DNA from: Oscillospiraceae bacterium
GTDB taxonomy: Bacteria; Bacillota; Clostridia; Oscillospirales; Oscillospiraceae
Direction: 5' to 3'
Assembly (NCBI GenBank): GCA_015068065.1
Contig: SVLE01000002.1
Span: 1-64,000, forward strand
DNA length: 64,000 nt
A program made the position numbers and the translations under genes. The notes under the pieces were generated by a model, which was given only the letters and a program-made list of their open reading frames with translations, ran no database searches and had not been told where the DNA came from. This document shows positions 9,320 through 19,376 of the stretch, in pieces. Each line of letters opens with the position of its first letter. Position 1 is the stretch's first letter.

Positions 9320-10123
9320 TTATTCCTTGGGGACCTTGATAAACGCCTGGCCGGGGTCGATGACCTCACGGATGAGCTTGATGATCTCGGGAGAGGGACC
9401 CTCCATCAGCTCGGCGCGGGACACATCGATGTCAAAGCCGGTATTCTCCTTGACCATCTCTGGGCTGGAGAACGGATAGTAGTAGGCCAGATACATGCGC
9501 TTGGTCTCTTCATCGAACTTCATGATGCCCAGATCGGTAACCACCATCTGAGGACCGCGGTTGCCGGGCAGGCCAACGCGCTCGCGGCCGCCGGGGCCGT
9601 CCATCCAGCCACAGGAAGTGATGTAGTCGATCTTCTCCATGAAGCGGCGCTTCTGGTGCTGCATCATGATGATGGTGTTGCAGTAGGTGGCGATGCCGTT
9701 GGCGCCGCCGGAACCGGTGAATCGGGTCTTGGGCTTGACATAGTCGCCATCACCGTAGATACAGGTGGAGTTCACATTGCCGTAGGGATCGATCTGAGCG
9801 CCGCCGATGAAGGCGATCAGGCGATCCTCGTCGTGCAGCCACTCATTGGCCTCAAAGCCGATGAAGCGGATGTTGGGCCACTGCACCGCGCAGTGAGCCA
9901 TGAAGCGGTTATCACCCACGCTACGGGGGACCTCAACGGGGTCACAGTCCATCAGACCGGACTCCACGATGGGATGGCAGGAGGGGCAAACAGCCGCCTT
10001 GGCCAGAGAAGCACCGATCAGAGGAAGACCGGTACCCACGATAACGATCTGGTTTTCCTTGATGTTCTTGGCAATGGCGTAGGCCTGCATCTCCTGCTTG
10101 GTATACTTGGTATAATCAGCCAT
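9320..10123 (-). CDS. gctB: Glutaconate CoA-transferase subunit B
   Basis: 267 aa MADYTKYTKQEMQAYAIAKNIKENQIVIVGTGLPLIGASLAK...; CoA-transferase family I beta subunit. Confidence 0.9.
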   Translation of the reverse strand: MADYTKYTKQEMQAYAIAKNIKENQIVIVGTGLPLIGASLAKAAVCPSCHPIVESGLMDCDPVEVPRSVGDNRFMAHCAVQWPNIRFIGFEANEWLHDEDRLIAFIGGAQIDPYGNVNSTCIYGDGDYVKPKTRFTGSGGANGIATYCNTIIMMQHQKRRFMEKIDYITSCGWMDGPGGRERVGLPGNRGPQMVVTDLGIMKFDEETKRMYLAYYYPFSSPEMVKENTGFDIDVSRAELMEGPSPEIIKLIREVIDPGQAFIKVPKE

Positions 10124-10141
10124 GTTCGTAACCTCCCTTTC

Positions 10142-11245
10142 TTACTTCAGATGGGTGTTGGAGTAGCCCAGGTGGGGAGCGCTGTTCAGGCTCACCAGGC
10201 GGGCGCCGCCGATCTTGTTGAGCAGGTCGTTGTAATCCTTCACGGAGTAGACCCACTTATCCAGATAGTCCTTAAAGGTCTCAGGAATGGCCACACCGTT
10301 AGCAGCATCCTCAGCCACCTTGGCAGCCTTGGCGGCAGCTTCGGCCAGCTTCTCGTCGCCGGGAGCCTTCTCGGCAGCCTTCTTGGCCTTGGCGGCAGCC
10401 TTGGCCAGCTGGGCCTTGGCATCCTCGGCATCGAAGTACTTGGAAGCCTTGTCGTACTCCTTCAGAGCGCCGGGATCGTTGTCATAGTAGTTGTAGCACT
10501 GGCTGGGCCATGCACCGAAGGGGGCGTGGACCACGGCGCTGACACACTCGCCAAACACGCGGGTCAGAGTGGGATCGCGGCGGATGTACTCGTTGCTGAC
10601 CAGCTCGTCACAGGTCACGATAACCTTGCGGGCAGCCACGGCGATGTCCACATCATGGAACTCGTCGCCCTCAATGATGCAGGTACCATCGGGAGAGGCC
10701 TTCTGCACGTGGATCACGGCGGTGTCCAGCTTGGGCACGGGCACGGCAACGACCTTCTCGCCGGGGTTGAAGGGGTTCTCTACCTCAACACACTTCAGGT
10801 CGTCCACCTTGTCCAGGGTCTTGCGCTGCTCCTCGCTGATGCCCCAGTACTTCATCAGACCGGAGCCCTGCATCAGGCGCACAGGCAGGTAAGGCAGTCC
10901 CAGAGAGGCGGCATGCAGCTGCAGCATCAGCACGTCCTGAGAGTAGTCTTCGTAGACCAGCTCACCGGCCTCGATTGCAGCGCGGAAGCGGCGGGCCACA
11001 TTGGTATAGCCGGAGTTGGCAGTGTAGCAATTGATATAGGCTTTCACACGGCCCTCACCGATCAGCATGTCCCAGTCGCCTCCGGCAGGACCGGCCCAGA
11101 CGGTGAAATCCTTCTGGCCCTGACGCAGGATCTCGCCCACGACAGCATAGGGCTTGCGGTTGGTGGTGAACCCGCCAAAGCAGATACAGTCTCCGCTTTC
11201 GACGAATTTGGCCACCGCGTCATGCAGGGAATACACTTTGTCCAT
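10142..11245 (-). CDS. gctA: Glutaconate CoA-transferase subunit A with an Ala/Lys-rich insertion
   Basis: MDKVYSLHDAVAKFVESGDCICFGGFTTNRKPYAVVGEILRQGQ...; CoA-transferase family I alpha subunit. Confidence 0.9.
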   Translation of the reverse strand: MDKVYSLHDAVAKFVESGDCICFGGFTTNRKPYAVVGEILRQGQKDFTVWAGPAGGDWDMLIGEGRVKAYINCYTANSGYTNVARRFRAAIEAGELVYEDYSQDVLMLQLHAASLGLPYLPVRLMQGSGLMKYWGISEEQRKTLDKVDDLKCVEVENPFNPGEKVVAVPVPKLDTAVIHVQKASPDGTCIIEGDEFHDVDIAVAARKVIVTCDELVSNEYIRRDPTLTRVFGECVSAVVHAPFGAWPSQCYNYYDNDPGALKEYDKASKYFDAEDAKAQLAKAAAKAKKAAEKAPGDEKLAEAAAKAAKVAEDAANGVAIPETFKDYLDKWVYSVKDYNDLLNKIGGARLVSLNSAPHLGYSNTHLK

Positions 11246-11350
11246 GATAAAACCTCCAAATTCAAATTTTGTATGCGAACGCGCATTATTCCATCGTTAA
11301 TAGTTTAACGCTGGCTCGTTTTTTTTTCTTTTGGTATCTTGGCAAAAAGT

Positions 11351-11379
11351 TTGCATATCGTCACCTTACATGGTATAAT
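11351..11379 (+). promoter_or_regulatory. Sigma-A-type promoter of the AraC-family gene
   Basis: TTGCAT-N17-TATAAT with TGG preceding the -10. Confidence 0.75.
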
Positions 11380-11465
11380 CCATTTAGCGGCCGGTTTTTT
11401 TCGTTTTTTGTCCTGTCCGGCAGCACATATTTTCTCATTCCGAAGCACGAAGGGAGGCACACTCA

Positions 11466-12299
11466 ATGACCCCCGTGGACTTCCATGTTCAGCTCAGTCA
11501 GAACGACACCTGGAGCATGAGTCGACTCCATTTTCATGACTTTTTCGAGCTGATGCTTCCCCTGACCAGCTCGGGTAATATCTTCGTCAATGATCAGGTT
11601 TATCCTCTGGAGCGCGGTATGCTCTATCTCATCGGCGAAAACACCCTGCACCGCACCATTGCCACCGGTTTCCACTCCCGCTATATACTGCATATTTCAC
11701 GCAAAGCGTTGCGTGAACTATCCACTCCCCAGACGGATTTTATCCAGTTCACACGCCAGCCCTTCTGCTGTGCCACACTGGATGAAAAGCAGCTGGGGGA
11801 TTTGTCGGAATCCTTTCAGGCACTGAGCCGCAACGAAAACGACGGCAGCTTCGGCAGCGACCTGAGGCAGACTATCTCTTTGATGGAGCTTCTCATTCGG
11901 CTTGCCCCTATCCTCAAACTGTCCAACACCGGCGAGACCGTGCGCAACAAGGATTTTTTGCGCATCGCCCCCATTCTCGACTATATTCAGGAGAACCTGA
12001 CCGAGCAGCTGACTCTGGACCAGATCTCTTCCAAATTCTTCATCAGCAAGCATTATCTGTGCCGCATTTTCAAGTCTGCCACCGGCTTTTCTGTGATGGA
12101 ATACATTATCCACAGCCGGGTCCTGCGGGCCCGTCAGTTGCTGCAGGAAGGAATCAGCGTCCAGCAGGCCGGCGAACTGTCCGGTTTCTCCGATAACTCC
12201 CATTTCATCCGCACATTTGGCAATCTGACAGGAACCTCGCCCGGACGCTACGCCAAGGAGTACCAGAGCAGTGACCAGATTCAGATGAAGAAAAAGTGA
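11466..12299 (+). CDS. AraC-family transcriptional regulator (cupin-like N-terminus)
   Basis: 277 aa; C-terminal double HTH ...TLDQISSKFFISKHYLCRIFKSATGFSVMEYIIHSRVLRARQLL...FSDNSHFIRTFGNLTGTSPGRYAKEY. Confidence 0.9.
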   Translation: MTPVDFHVQLSQNDTWSMSRLHFHDFFELMLPLTSSGNIFVNDQVYPLERGMLYLIGENTLHRTIATGFHSRYILHISRKALRELSTPQTDFIQFTRQPFCCATLDEKQLGDLSESFQALSRNENDGSFGSDLRQTISLMELLIRLAPILKLSNTGETVRNKDFLRIAPILDYIQENLTEQLTLDQISSKFFISKHYLCRIFKSATGFSVMEYIIHSRVLRARQLLQEGISVQQAGELSGFSDNSHFIRTFGNLTGTSPGRYAKEYQSSDQIQMKKK

Positions 12300-12432
12300 T
12301 TCTTTCATTGTTGTATTTCTTCTCCCACCCCCTTCTTTCAAGTCAACATCTGCAAATTCCAGTGACAATGTCTCTCTTTGATATTTATGCTCCCAGCCGC
12401 CTGTTCAGAATGCAGGGATATATTTAAAAAGC

Positions 12433-12470
12433 AAACGGCAGATGCCCAAGGCATCTGCCGTTTCTTGTTT
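12433..12470. terminator. Bidirectional terminator between the AraC gene and dapL
   Basis: AAACGGCAGATGCC-CAAG-GGCATCTGCCGTTT. Confidence 0.8.
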
Positions 12471-12477
12471 TTCAGAT

Positions 12478-13695
12478 TTACAGCATCTTCACGATGCGCT
12501 CCACAGCCTCTTTGGTGGCCTCGGCACCGCCGAAGGCAGTCAGCCGCACATACCCCTCGCCGCTGGGACCGAAGCCGGCGCCGGGGGTACAGGCCACATT
12601 GGCCTTATCCAGCAACAGGTCAAAAAAGTCCCAGGAACCCATGTTATCGGGGGTCTTCAGCCAAATATACGGTGCGTTCACGCCGCCGGATGCGGACAGG
12701 CCCGCCTTGCTCAGACCGTCCATGATCACCTTGGTGTTGGCATGGTAGTAGTCGATAACATCCTGAGTCTGACGCTTTCCCTCGGGGGTATAGATGGCCG
12801 CCGCGCCACGCTGGACCACGTAGGGCACGCCGTTGAACTTGGTGCACTGGCGGCGGTTCCACAGAGCGTTGATCTTGGCCCCGTCCCGTTCCAGGTCCTT
12901 GGGCACCACGGTGTAAGCACAGCGGTTGCCGGTGAAACCGGCAGTCTTGGAATAGGAGCGGAACTCGATGGCGCAGGTACGGGCTCCCTCGATCTCATAA
13001 ATGGTGTGGGGCACATCCTCTTCGGTAATGAACGCCTTATAGGCAGAGTCATAAAGGATGACAGAGCCGTTCTTATTGGCGTAGTCCACCCACTCCTTCA
13101 GCTGGTCACGGGTGGCCACAGCACCGGTGGGATTGTTGGGGAAGCACAGATAGATGATGTCCGCTTTCTCCTTGGGGATCTCAGGCGAGAAGCCGTTGGC
13201 CTCCACGCAGGGCATGTACACCAGCTTGTTCCAGCGGCCCAGCTCCTCCTGATAATCGCCGGCTCTTCCGGCCATGGCATTGGTATCCACATAGACGGGA
13301 TAGACAGGGTCGCACACAGCCACCACGTTGTCCACGCCGAAGATATCGCCAATGTTGCCGCAGTCGCTCTTGGCTCCGTCGGAAACAAAAATCTCGTCGG
13401 GGGCGATGTCCACGCCACGGGCCTTATAGTCGTGCTCGGCAATGGCGTCGCGCAGGAAATCATAGCCCTGCTCGGGACCGTAGCCCCGGAAGGTCTCCTC
13501 CGCGCCCATCTCGTCCACAGCCTTATGCATAGCCTCGATGACCGCAGGGACCAGAGGCCGGGTCACGTCACCGATGGACAGCTTGATGATCTTCGCCTGA
13601 GGATTGGCGGCAGAATAGGCGGAAATACGGCGGGCAACCTCGGAAAAGAGGTAGCTGCCCGGCAGCTTGAGAAAATTCTGATTGACCTTGGTCAT
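12478..13695 (-). CDS. dapL: LL-diaminopimelate aminotransferase
   Basis: 405 aa; [48 protein letters not shown]... Confidence 0.93.
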   Translation of the reverse strand: MTKVNQNFLKLPGSYLFSEVARRISAYSAANPQAKIIKLSIGDVTRPLVPAVIEAMHKAVDEMGAEETFRGYGPEQGYDFLRDAIAEHDYKARGVDIAPDEIFVSDGAKSDCGNIGDIFGVDNVVAVCDPVYPVYVDTNAMAGRAGDYQEELGRWNKLVYMPCVEANGFSPEIPKEKADIIYLCFPNNPTGAVATRDQLKEWVDYANKNGSVILYDSAYKAFITEEDVPHTIYEIEGARTCAIEFRSYSKTAGFTGNRCAYTVVPKDLERDGAKINALWNRRQCTKFNGVPYVVQRGAAAIYTPEGKRQTQDVIDYYHANTKVIMDGLSKAGLSASGGVNAPYIWLKTPDNMGSWDFFDLLLDKANVACTPGAGFGPSGEGYVRLTAFGGAEATKEAVERIVKML

Positions 13696-13723
13696 GGTTC
13701 GTTACTCCTTCGTCGTTGGAATA

Positions 13724-15055
13724 TCAATATACGGTCAGATACTTTTCCGTCTCCCAGGAGGACACGCGGATACGGTACTCCTCCCACTCCTTGCGTTTAC
13801 CCTCGATGTAGTTGGTGGCAACATGCTCACCCAGTACGTCCAGAATCAACTGATCCTTTTCCAGCTCCTTCAGTGCCTCATCCAGACTGCCGGGCAGGCT
13901 GTCAATGTGGTGGGCAGCCCGGGTGGCCTCGTCCATCTCATAGATGTTCTCCACGATTTCGGGGGGCGGAGTCATCTTTTTCTCAATGCCGTCCAGACCG
14001 GCAGCCAGACAGACCGCGGCGGCCAGATAGGGGTTGCAGGAGGGATCGGGGCTGCGCAGCTCCAACCGGGTGGACTTGCCACGGGCGGCAGGAATGCGGA
14101 TGAGCGCAGAACGGTTGGAGGCGGACCATGCCTTGTAGCAGGGAGCTTCATAGCCGGGCACCAGTCGCTTGTAGGAGTTGACCAGAGGATTGGTAATGGC
14201 GGTAAAGCCCTTCACGTGGGCCAGCAGGCCCGCGATGAACTGATAGGCGGTCTCGGACAACTGCTTGTGACCGTTGGGATCGTAGAACACGTTTTCGCCG
14301 TCCTTGAACAGGGACATATTCATGTGCATACCGTTGCCGGCCTCACCAAAGATGGGCTTGGGCATAAAGGTGGCATGCAGCTTGTGCTTCTGGGCGATGG
14401 TCTTGGCCACCAGCTTGAAGGTCATCACGTTATCCGCGCCCTTCATAGCCTCGGCATACTTAAACCCGATCTCGTGCTGACCGGCTGCCACCTCATGGTG
14501 GACGGCCTCGATCTCAAAGCCCATCTGCTCCAGCACCAGACACATTTCACGCCGGGCAGGCTCCCCCTTGTCCAGAGGGCCAAGGTCAAAGTAGCCCACC
14601 TCGTCATTGGTGTGGGTGGTGGGGTTGCCGCGCTCGTCGGTCTCGAACATGAAGAACTCCATCTCCGGACCGATGTTAAAGGTGTCAAAGCCCATGTTTT
14701 TCGCGCGCTCGATCACCCGGTGCAGCACACCGCGGGGATCACCCACAAAGGCGCTCCCGTCAGGATTGTGTACATCACAGATCAGGCGTGCCACTTTGCC
14801 GTACTCGGGCTGCCAGGGCAGCACCACGAAGCTGTTCAGATCCGGGTAGAGATACTGGTCAGACTCGTTGATGCGCACGAATCCCTCGATAGAAGAACCG
14901 TCAATGGCGATCTGGTTGCTGACAGCCTTCTCAATCTGAGATGCGGTGATAACCACATTCTTCAGCTGACCGAAAATATCCACAAACTGCATGCGGATAA
15001 AATCAATATGTTCTTCCTTTACGATGCGGATGATATCTTCCTTGGCATAACCCAT
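13724..15055 (-). CDS. glnA: Type I glutamine synthetase
   Basis: 443 aa from MGYAKEDIIRIVKEEHIDFIRMQFVDIFGQLKNV; GS motifs NRSALIRIPAARGKSTRLELRSPDPSCNPYLA. Confidence 0.93.
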   Translation of the reverse strand: MGYAKEDIIRIVKEEHIDFIRMQFVDIFGQLKNVVITASQIEKAVSNQIAIDGSSIEGFVRINESDQYLYPDLNSFVVLPWQPEYGKVARLICDVHNPDGSAFVGDPRGVLHRVIERAKNMGFDTFNIGPEMEFFMFETDERGNPTTHTNDEVGYFDLGPLDKGEPARREMCLVLEQMGFEIEAVHHEVAAGQHEIGFKYAEAMKGADNVMTFKLVAKTIAQKHKLHATFMPKPIFGEAGNGMHMNMSLFKDGENVFYDPNGHKQLSETAYQFIAGLLAHVKGFTAITNPLVNSYKRLVPGYEAPCYKAWSASNRSALIRIPAARGKSTRLELRSPDPSCNPYLAAAVCLAAGLDGIEKKMTPPPEIVENIYEMDEATRAAHHIDSLPGSLDEALKELEKDQLILDVLGEHVATNYIEGKRKEWEEYRIRVSSWETEKYLTVY

Positions 15056-15178
15056 GGTAAAAACCCCTTTCTCTCCCGCCCGCCGGCGGTGGGTAATAAT
15101 TTCCCTTATAAAAAATAAGTATACACGATACAGTCCGGGTGTCAAGCAATTTCACCCAGTAAAGTGCATAAAATGCAG

Positions 15179-16354
15179 TCATAAACGACTCAGAAATTCC
15201 TCTAATATTGCAGCCAGCCTTTCGGCCCGGTTATCCTCGGGATGTTCCATCACATGCTCCAGCAGATACCGCTGTGCCGCGCCGATCTGCACCCCCTGCA
15301 ATCCCATGCGGGCCAGGGCCCCCCCGGTCAGAGCCAGCTGTTCCACCCGGACACAGGGCTCCTTGTCCAGCACGCCTTCCAGACGGAGCAGCACCTCTGC
15401 CCCAGCCATGGCGGCAGCGGCACGGCAGCCGGCCGTCCCATATACGGCCAGCGCCCTGCGCCACCCCGCAGCATCCACCGGAATCCCCTGCTGCAAAAGT
15501 TCCCAACCAGATTCACAGGCACGGATAGTCGCTCCATCCAATTTCAGTGCACGCAAAAAGGTTCCTACCCGATCAACACACGCACCCGCCATCAGTCGGG
15601 CGCACAGCTCAGCCCAGCGCAGTTGCGGTTCGGCGGGCAGCTTTGACAGATGGCACAGATTCGCGGGGCATCCGTCTGCCCAGCGGACCATCAGCCCAAG
15701 GGCAAAGAACTGTTCCGCATACGCAGGCCTGTCCGAGCACAAAGTTTTTTCCACCTCTACCCGCACCCGCTCCGCTGCGATGTGTTCCGCTCCCCCGGCG
15801 CAGCTGCAGATAGCCGCTGCGGTTTCCTGTGTCAGTTCAAAGCCGAGCTGTGCCCCAAAACGCACCGCCCGGAACATGCGCAGGCCATCCTCCGCAAATC
15901 GGCAAACCGGTTCGCCCACACAGCGAATGATGCCCCTTTTCAAGTCCTCCTGCCCTCCAAAGGGATCAATAACCACCCCATCCCTCCCAAGGGCCATGGC
16001 ATTGATGGTAAAATCCCGGCGGGAAAGGTCCTCCTTCAGCGTGGCGTCGAAGCGCACCTTATCCGGATGCCGTCCGTCCGAATAGCCGGTCTCCGCACGA
16101 AAGGTGGTCACTTCAAGGTGTTCATCTTCCAAAATCACTGTAACGGTTCCATGCTTTACACCGGTTGCAATTACATGTTCAAAAAGAACTGAAACTTGCT
16201 CCGGAAGCGCGTTGGTGGTCACATCCCAGTCTCCCGGAACGCGGCCCAGCAAAAGATCGCGGACACAGCCGCCCACAGGATACGCCTCAAACCCCGCCTG
16301 CCACAGCACTGCACAGCACCGTGCTGCACGGGGAGAAACCTGTTTCCAGAGCAT
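15179..16354 (-). CDS. cca: CCA tRNA nucleotidyltransferase
   Basis: GGCVRDLLLGRVPGDWDVTTNALPEQV and RRDFTINAMALG motifs. Confidence 0.9.
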   Translation of the reverse strand: MLWKQVSPRAARCCAVLWQAGFEAYPVGGCVRDLLLGRVPGDWDVTTNALPEQVSVLFEHVIATGVKHGTVTVILEDEHLEVTTFRAETGYSDGRHPDKVRFDATLKEDLSRRDFTINAMALGRDGVVIDPFGGQEDLKRGIIRCVGEPVCRFAEDGLRMFRAVRFGAQLGFELTQETAAAICSCAGGAEHIAAERVRVEVEKTLCSDRPAYAEQFFALGLMVRWADGCPANLCHLSKLPAEPQLRWAELCARLMAGACVDRVGTFLRALKLDGATIRACESGWELLQQGIPVDAAGWRRALAVYGTAGCRAAAAMAGAEVLLRLEGVLDKEPCVRVEQLALTGGALARMGLQGVQIGAAQRYLLEHVMEHPEDNRAERLAAILEEFLSRL

Positions 16355-16404
16355 GTTCTCACCTACCTTTGGTCTATTTTCCGTCTCGGCGGTCTATGAT
16401 TTAC

Positions 16405-16433
16405 TTGCCATCTTTCCGCAAGTGTACTATAAT
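16405..16433 (+). promoter_or_regulatory. Promoter of murC
   Basis: TTGCCA-N17-TATAAT. Confidence 0.65.
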
Positions 16434-16487
16434 ACTTTCGTTAATCTTGGCATCATTATAAACTGAAATGAAGGATGTGTAAACCAC

Positions 16488-17864
16488 ATGGTTTCTCATG
16501 ACATCCATGAATATTTAAAACCCGGCCGCCGTGCTCATCTGGTGGGTGTGGGCGGTGTTTCTATGTCCCCTCTGGCCGAAGTGCTCCACGGAGCAGGGCT
16601 CACCATTACCGGCTCTGATATGCAGGAAAGCCGTACCGTTGCCCGTCTGCGCAGCGTAGGCATCCACGTGGTCATCGGCCATTTGGCCGAGAGTGTCCGG
16701 GGTGTCGACTGTGTCATCCGTACCGCCGCCGTCCACGATGACAACCCCGAGATTGCCGCCGCCCGTGCAGCGGGGATTCCGGTCTTTGAGCGGGCTCAGG
16801 CGTGGGGCGCGCTGATGCGCCACTACCGCAACGCTCTGTGCGTGGCCGGCACTCACGGAAAAACAACTGCCACCTCCATGTGCACTCACATCTTCATGGC
16901 GGCTCAGGCCGATCCGACTGTGATGATCGGTGGCACGTTACCCATGCTTGGTGTGGGTCACCGGGTGGGTCAGGGTGACACCATCATTATGGAGTCCTGC
17001 GAATACTGTGACTCTTTCCTCTCCTTCTTCCCCACCGTGGCCGTCATTCTGAATGTGGATGCCGACCATCTGGACTATTTCGAGGATCTGAACGCTGTGG
17101 AGCGCTCCTTCCGCGCTTTTGCTCGGCTGGTCCCCCTCACAGGGTATGTAGTGGCCAATGCAGAGGACAAGAACACTATGGACACACTGGCCAATCTGGA
17201 TCGCTCCATTCTCACTTTTGGTGTGAATCAAGGCAATGTAAAGGCAAACAACCTTTCATGGGTGAGTGGAATGGGCGAGTTTGATATCACGGTAAATGAC
17301 TCGTTTTACGCCCACGTGGCCCTTAAGGTACCCGGCCTCCACAATGTAAAAAACGCACTGGCCGCCGCCGCTGCTGCTTACGTGCTCAGCATCCCCGGCA
17401 ATGCCGTGGAAGACGGCCTCGCCTCCTTTATCGGTGCCGGCCGCCGGTTTGAACACAAGGGAGAATTCAACGGCGCACAGATCTATGACGACTATGCCCA
17501 TCACCCTAGCGAGCTTGAAGCCCTGCTGACCACCGCAAAGACGCTGGGCTATTCCAGGGTCATCTGCGCCTTCCAGCCTCACACCTATACCCGTACTAAG
17601 GAACTGTTCGATGAATTCGTCCGGGTACTGAAGCTGGCCGATGTGGCGGTGTTGGCCGAGATCTATGCTGCCCGGGAAAAGAACACCATCGGCATCTCCT
17701 CCCGGGATCTGACGAAACACATCCCCGGCTCCCGGTATTTTGCCACCCTGCCCGAGGTGACCGCAGCCCTGACCGAGCTAGCCCGTCCGGGCGACCTGAT
17801 CCTCACCGTAGGCGCAGGTGATATCTATACGGTGGGAGAGGCTCTTGTTTCCCGCAAAAACTGA
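16488..17864 (+). CDS. murC: UDP-N-acetylmuramate--L-alanine ligase
   Basis: GVGGVSMSPLAEVLHGAGLTITGSDMQES; GTHGKTTATSM; Mur ligase C-terminal motifs. Confidence 0.93.
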   Translation: MVSHDIHEYLKPGRRAHLVGVGGVSMSPLAEVLHGAGLTITGSDMQESRTVARLRSVGIHVVIGHLAESVRGVDCVIRTAAVHDDNPEIAAARAAGIPVFERAQAWGALMRHYRNALCVAGTHGKTTATSMCTHIFMAAQADPTVMIGGTLPMLGVGHRVGQGDTIIMESCEYCDSFLSFFPTVAVILNVDADHLDYFEDLNAVERSFRAFARLVPLTGYVVANAEDKNTMDTLANLDRSILTFGVNQGNVKANNLSWVSGMGEFDITVNDSFYAHVALKVPGLHNVKNALAAAAAAYVLSIPGNAVEDGLASFIGAGRRFEHKGEFNGAQIYDDYAHHPSELEALLTTAKTLGYSRVICAFQPHTYTRTKELFDEFVRVLKLADVAVLAEIYAAREKNTIGISSRDLTKHIPGSRYFATLPEVTAALTELARPGDLILTVGAGDIYTVGEALVSRKN

Positions 17865-17867
17865 ACA

Positions 17868-17903
17868 AACCCGGCATCTGATAACCAGATGCCGGGTTTT
17901 TGC
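17868..17903. terminator. Terminator between murC and pfkA (convergent)
   Basis: AAACCCGGCATCTG-ATAAC-CAGATGCCGGGTTTTT. Confidence 0.85.
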
Positions 17904-17905
17904 AT

Positions 17906-18889
17906 TTAATGATTGTGAGAGGTAACCGCCTCAAGGACGTTATAGCGATCCATGGGGAAGGGCTTGACCATAGTCAGAGCCTCCTCAATATCGATATCCA
18001 CTACCTTACCGTCTTTGGTGGCGATCACACGGTTGGGATTTCCGTTCACCAGACACTGCACCGCCTGATAGCCCATACGCGTGGCCGTCTCGCGATCACG
18101 GGAAGATGGAGAGCCGCCGCGCTGTATATGGCCAAGCACAGTAACACGGGGATCCAAGCCAATCCCCGCCTTAATCTGAGCTGCAATGTCAAAGGCACTG
18201 CCGGCTCCTTCCGCCACCACCACCATGTAGTGGGTACGACCGGACAACCGGGCCTGCCGGATCTTTTCAATCACATCCCGCTCCAGATCCACGGTCCGCT
18301 CGGGAATCAGCACGGCGGTAGCACCGGTGGCAATGCCCACATACAGGGCCAGATATCCGGCCTGACGCCCCATGACCTCCACCAAAGAGCAGCGCTCGTG
18401 GGACTGCATGGTGTCACGCAGCATATCAATGGCATCCACCGCGGTGTTGCAGGCAGTGTCAAAGCCAATGGTATACTGAGAACAACCGATATCGTTATCA
18501 ATAGTAGCAGGGATGCCCACCACGGGAATTCCGTGTCTGGCCAGGGCCAGCGCGCCGCGGAAGGTGCCATCGCCGCCAATGGCAACCACGCCGTCCAGGC
18601 CAAGCAGCTTGCATGTAGCTACCGCCTTGACCTGTCCTTCCTCGGTCATGAACTCTTCGCTACGGGCGGTATACAGCACCGTACCGCCTTTTTCAATAAT
18701 GTGGCTGACACTGCCCGCATCCATGCGGATAAAATCTCCGCTGATCAGGCCGTTATAGCCCCGGCGAATTCCTACGCATTCCACCCCACAGCTCAGCGCG
18801 GTGCGAACCACAGCGCGGACGGCCGCATTCATTCCGGGTGCGTCTCCGCCGCTGGTAAGAATTCCGATTCGCTTGATTGTTTTCTCCAT
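17906..18889 (-). CDS. pfkA: 6-phosphofructokinase
   Basis: 327 aa; IGILTSGGDAPGMNAAVRAVVR; IGGDGTFRGA; PATIDND. Confidence 0.93.
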   Translation of the reverse strand: MEKTIKRIGILTSGGDAPGMNAAVRAVVRTALSCGVECVGIRRGYNGLISGDFIRMDAGSVSHIIEKGGTVLYTARSEEFMTEEGQVKAVATCKLLGLDGVVAIGGDGTFRGALALARHGIPVVGIPATIDNDIGCSQYTIGFDTACNTAVDAIDMLRDTMQSHERCSLVEVMGRQAGYLALYVGIATGATAVLIPERTVDLERDVIEKIRQARLSGRTHYMVVVAEGAGSAFDIAAQIKAGIGLDPRVTVLGHIQRGGSPSSRDRETATRMGYQAVQCLVNGNPNRVIATKDGKVVDIDIEEALTMVKPFPMDRYNVLEAVTSHNH

Positions 18890-19023
18890 ATGTGTTCCAC
18901 TTCCTTGCCGGAATTAATTCGACTAACATTATGCCATTATTCCCCAGTCTCTGTCAATAAATCCCCGCCTGTTTCCTGTCCCGGGCAAAGAAAAAACTTT
19001 TTCCAAAAAAGCTGATTTTCCTG

Positions 19024-19052
19024 TTGACAGACTTCATTTCATCAAGTATAAT
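19024..19052 (+). promoter_or_regulatory. Consensus sigma-A promoter of the five-tRNA cluster
   Basis: TTGACA-N17-TATAAT about 32 nt upstream of tRNA-Val. Confidence 0.85.
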
Positions 19053-19083
19053 AATCCCTGCCGCTTGAGATTGCGGGCAACAG

Positions 19084-19159
19084 GGGAGCATAGCTCAGCT
19101 GGTAGAGCGCATGCCTTACAAGCATGATGTCACAGGTTCGAGCCCTGTTGTTCCCACCA
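19084..19159 (+). tRNA. tRNA-Val (TAC)
   Basis: GGGAGCATAGCTCAGCTGGTAGAGCGCATGCCTTACAAGCATG...TGTTCCCACCA. Confidence 0.94.
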
Positions 19160-19176
19160 CTTATCCTTTACCATCT

Positions 19177-19253
<77 letters not shown>

Positions 19254-19256
19254 TTT

Positions 19257-19332
<76 letters not shown>

Positions 19333-19376
19333 ACAACCAAAAGTCCTTGAGAGGGTCCCCCCTCTCAAGGCAATCT

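Noticed and set aside
6712-9339. 875-aa plus-strand ORF antisense to gcdA/hgdC
   Set aside because: Long antisense ORF produced by GC-rich codon bias of the true minus-strand genes; His/Leu/Gly/Val-rich low-complexity translation without domains.
9656-11308. 550-aa ORF antisense to gctAB
   Set aside because: Shadow ORF with no recognisable family; the opposite strand is clearly gctB/gctA.
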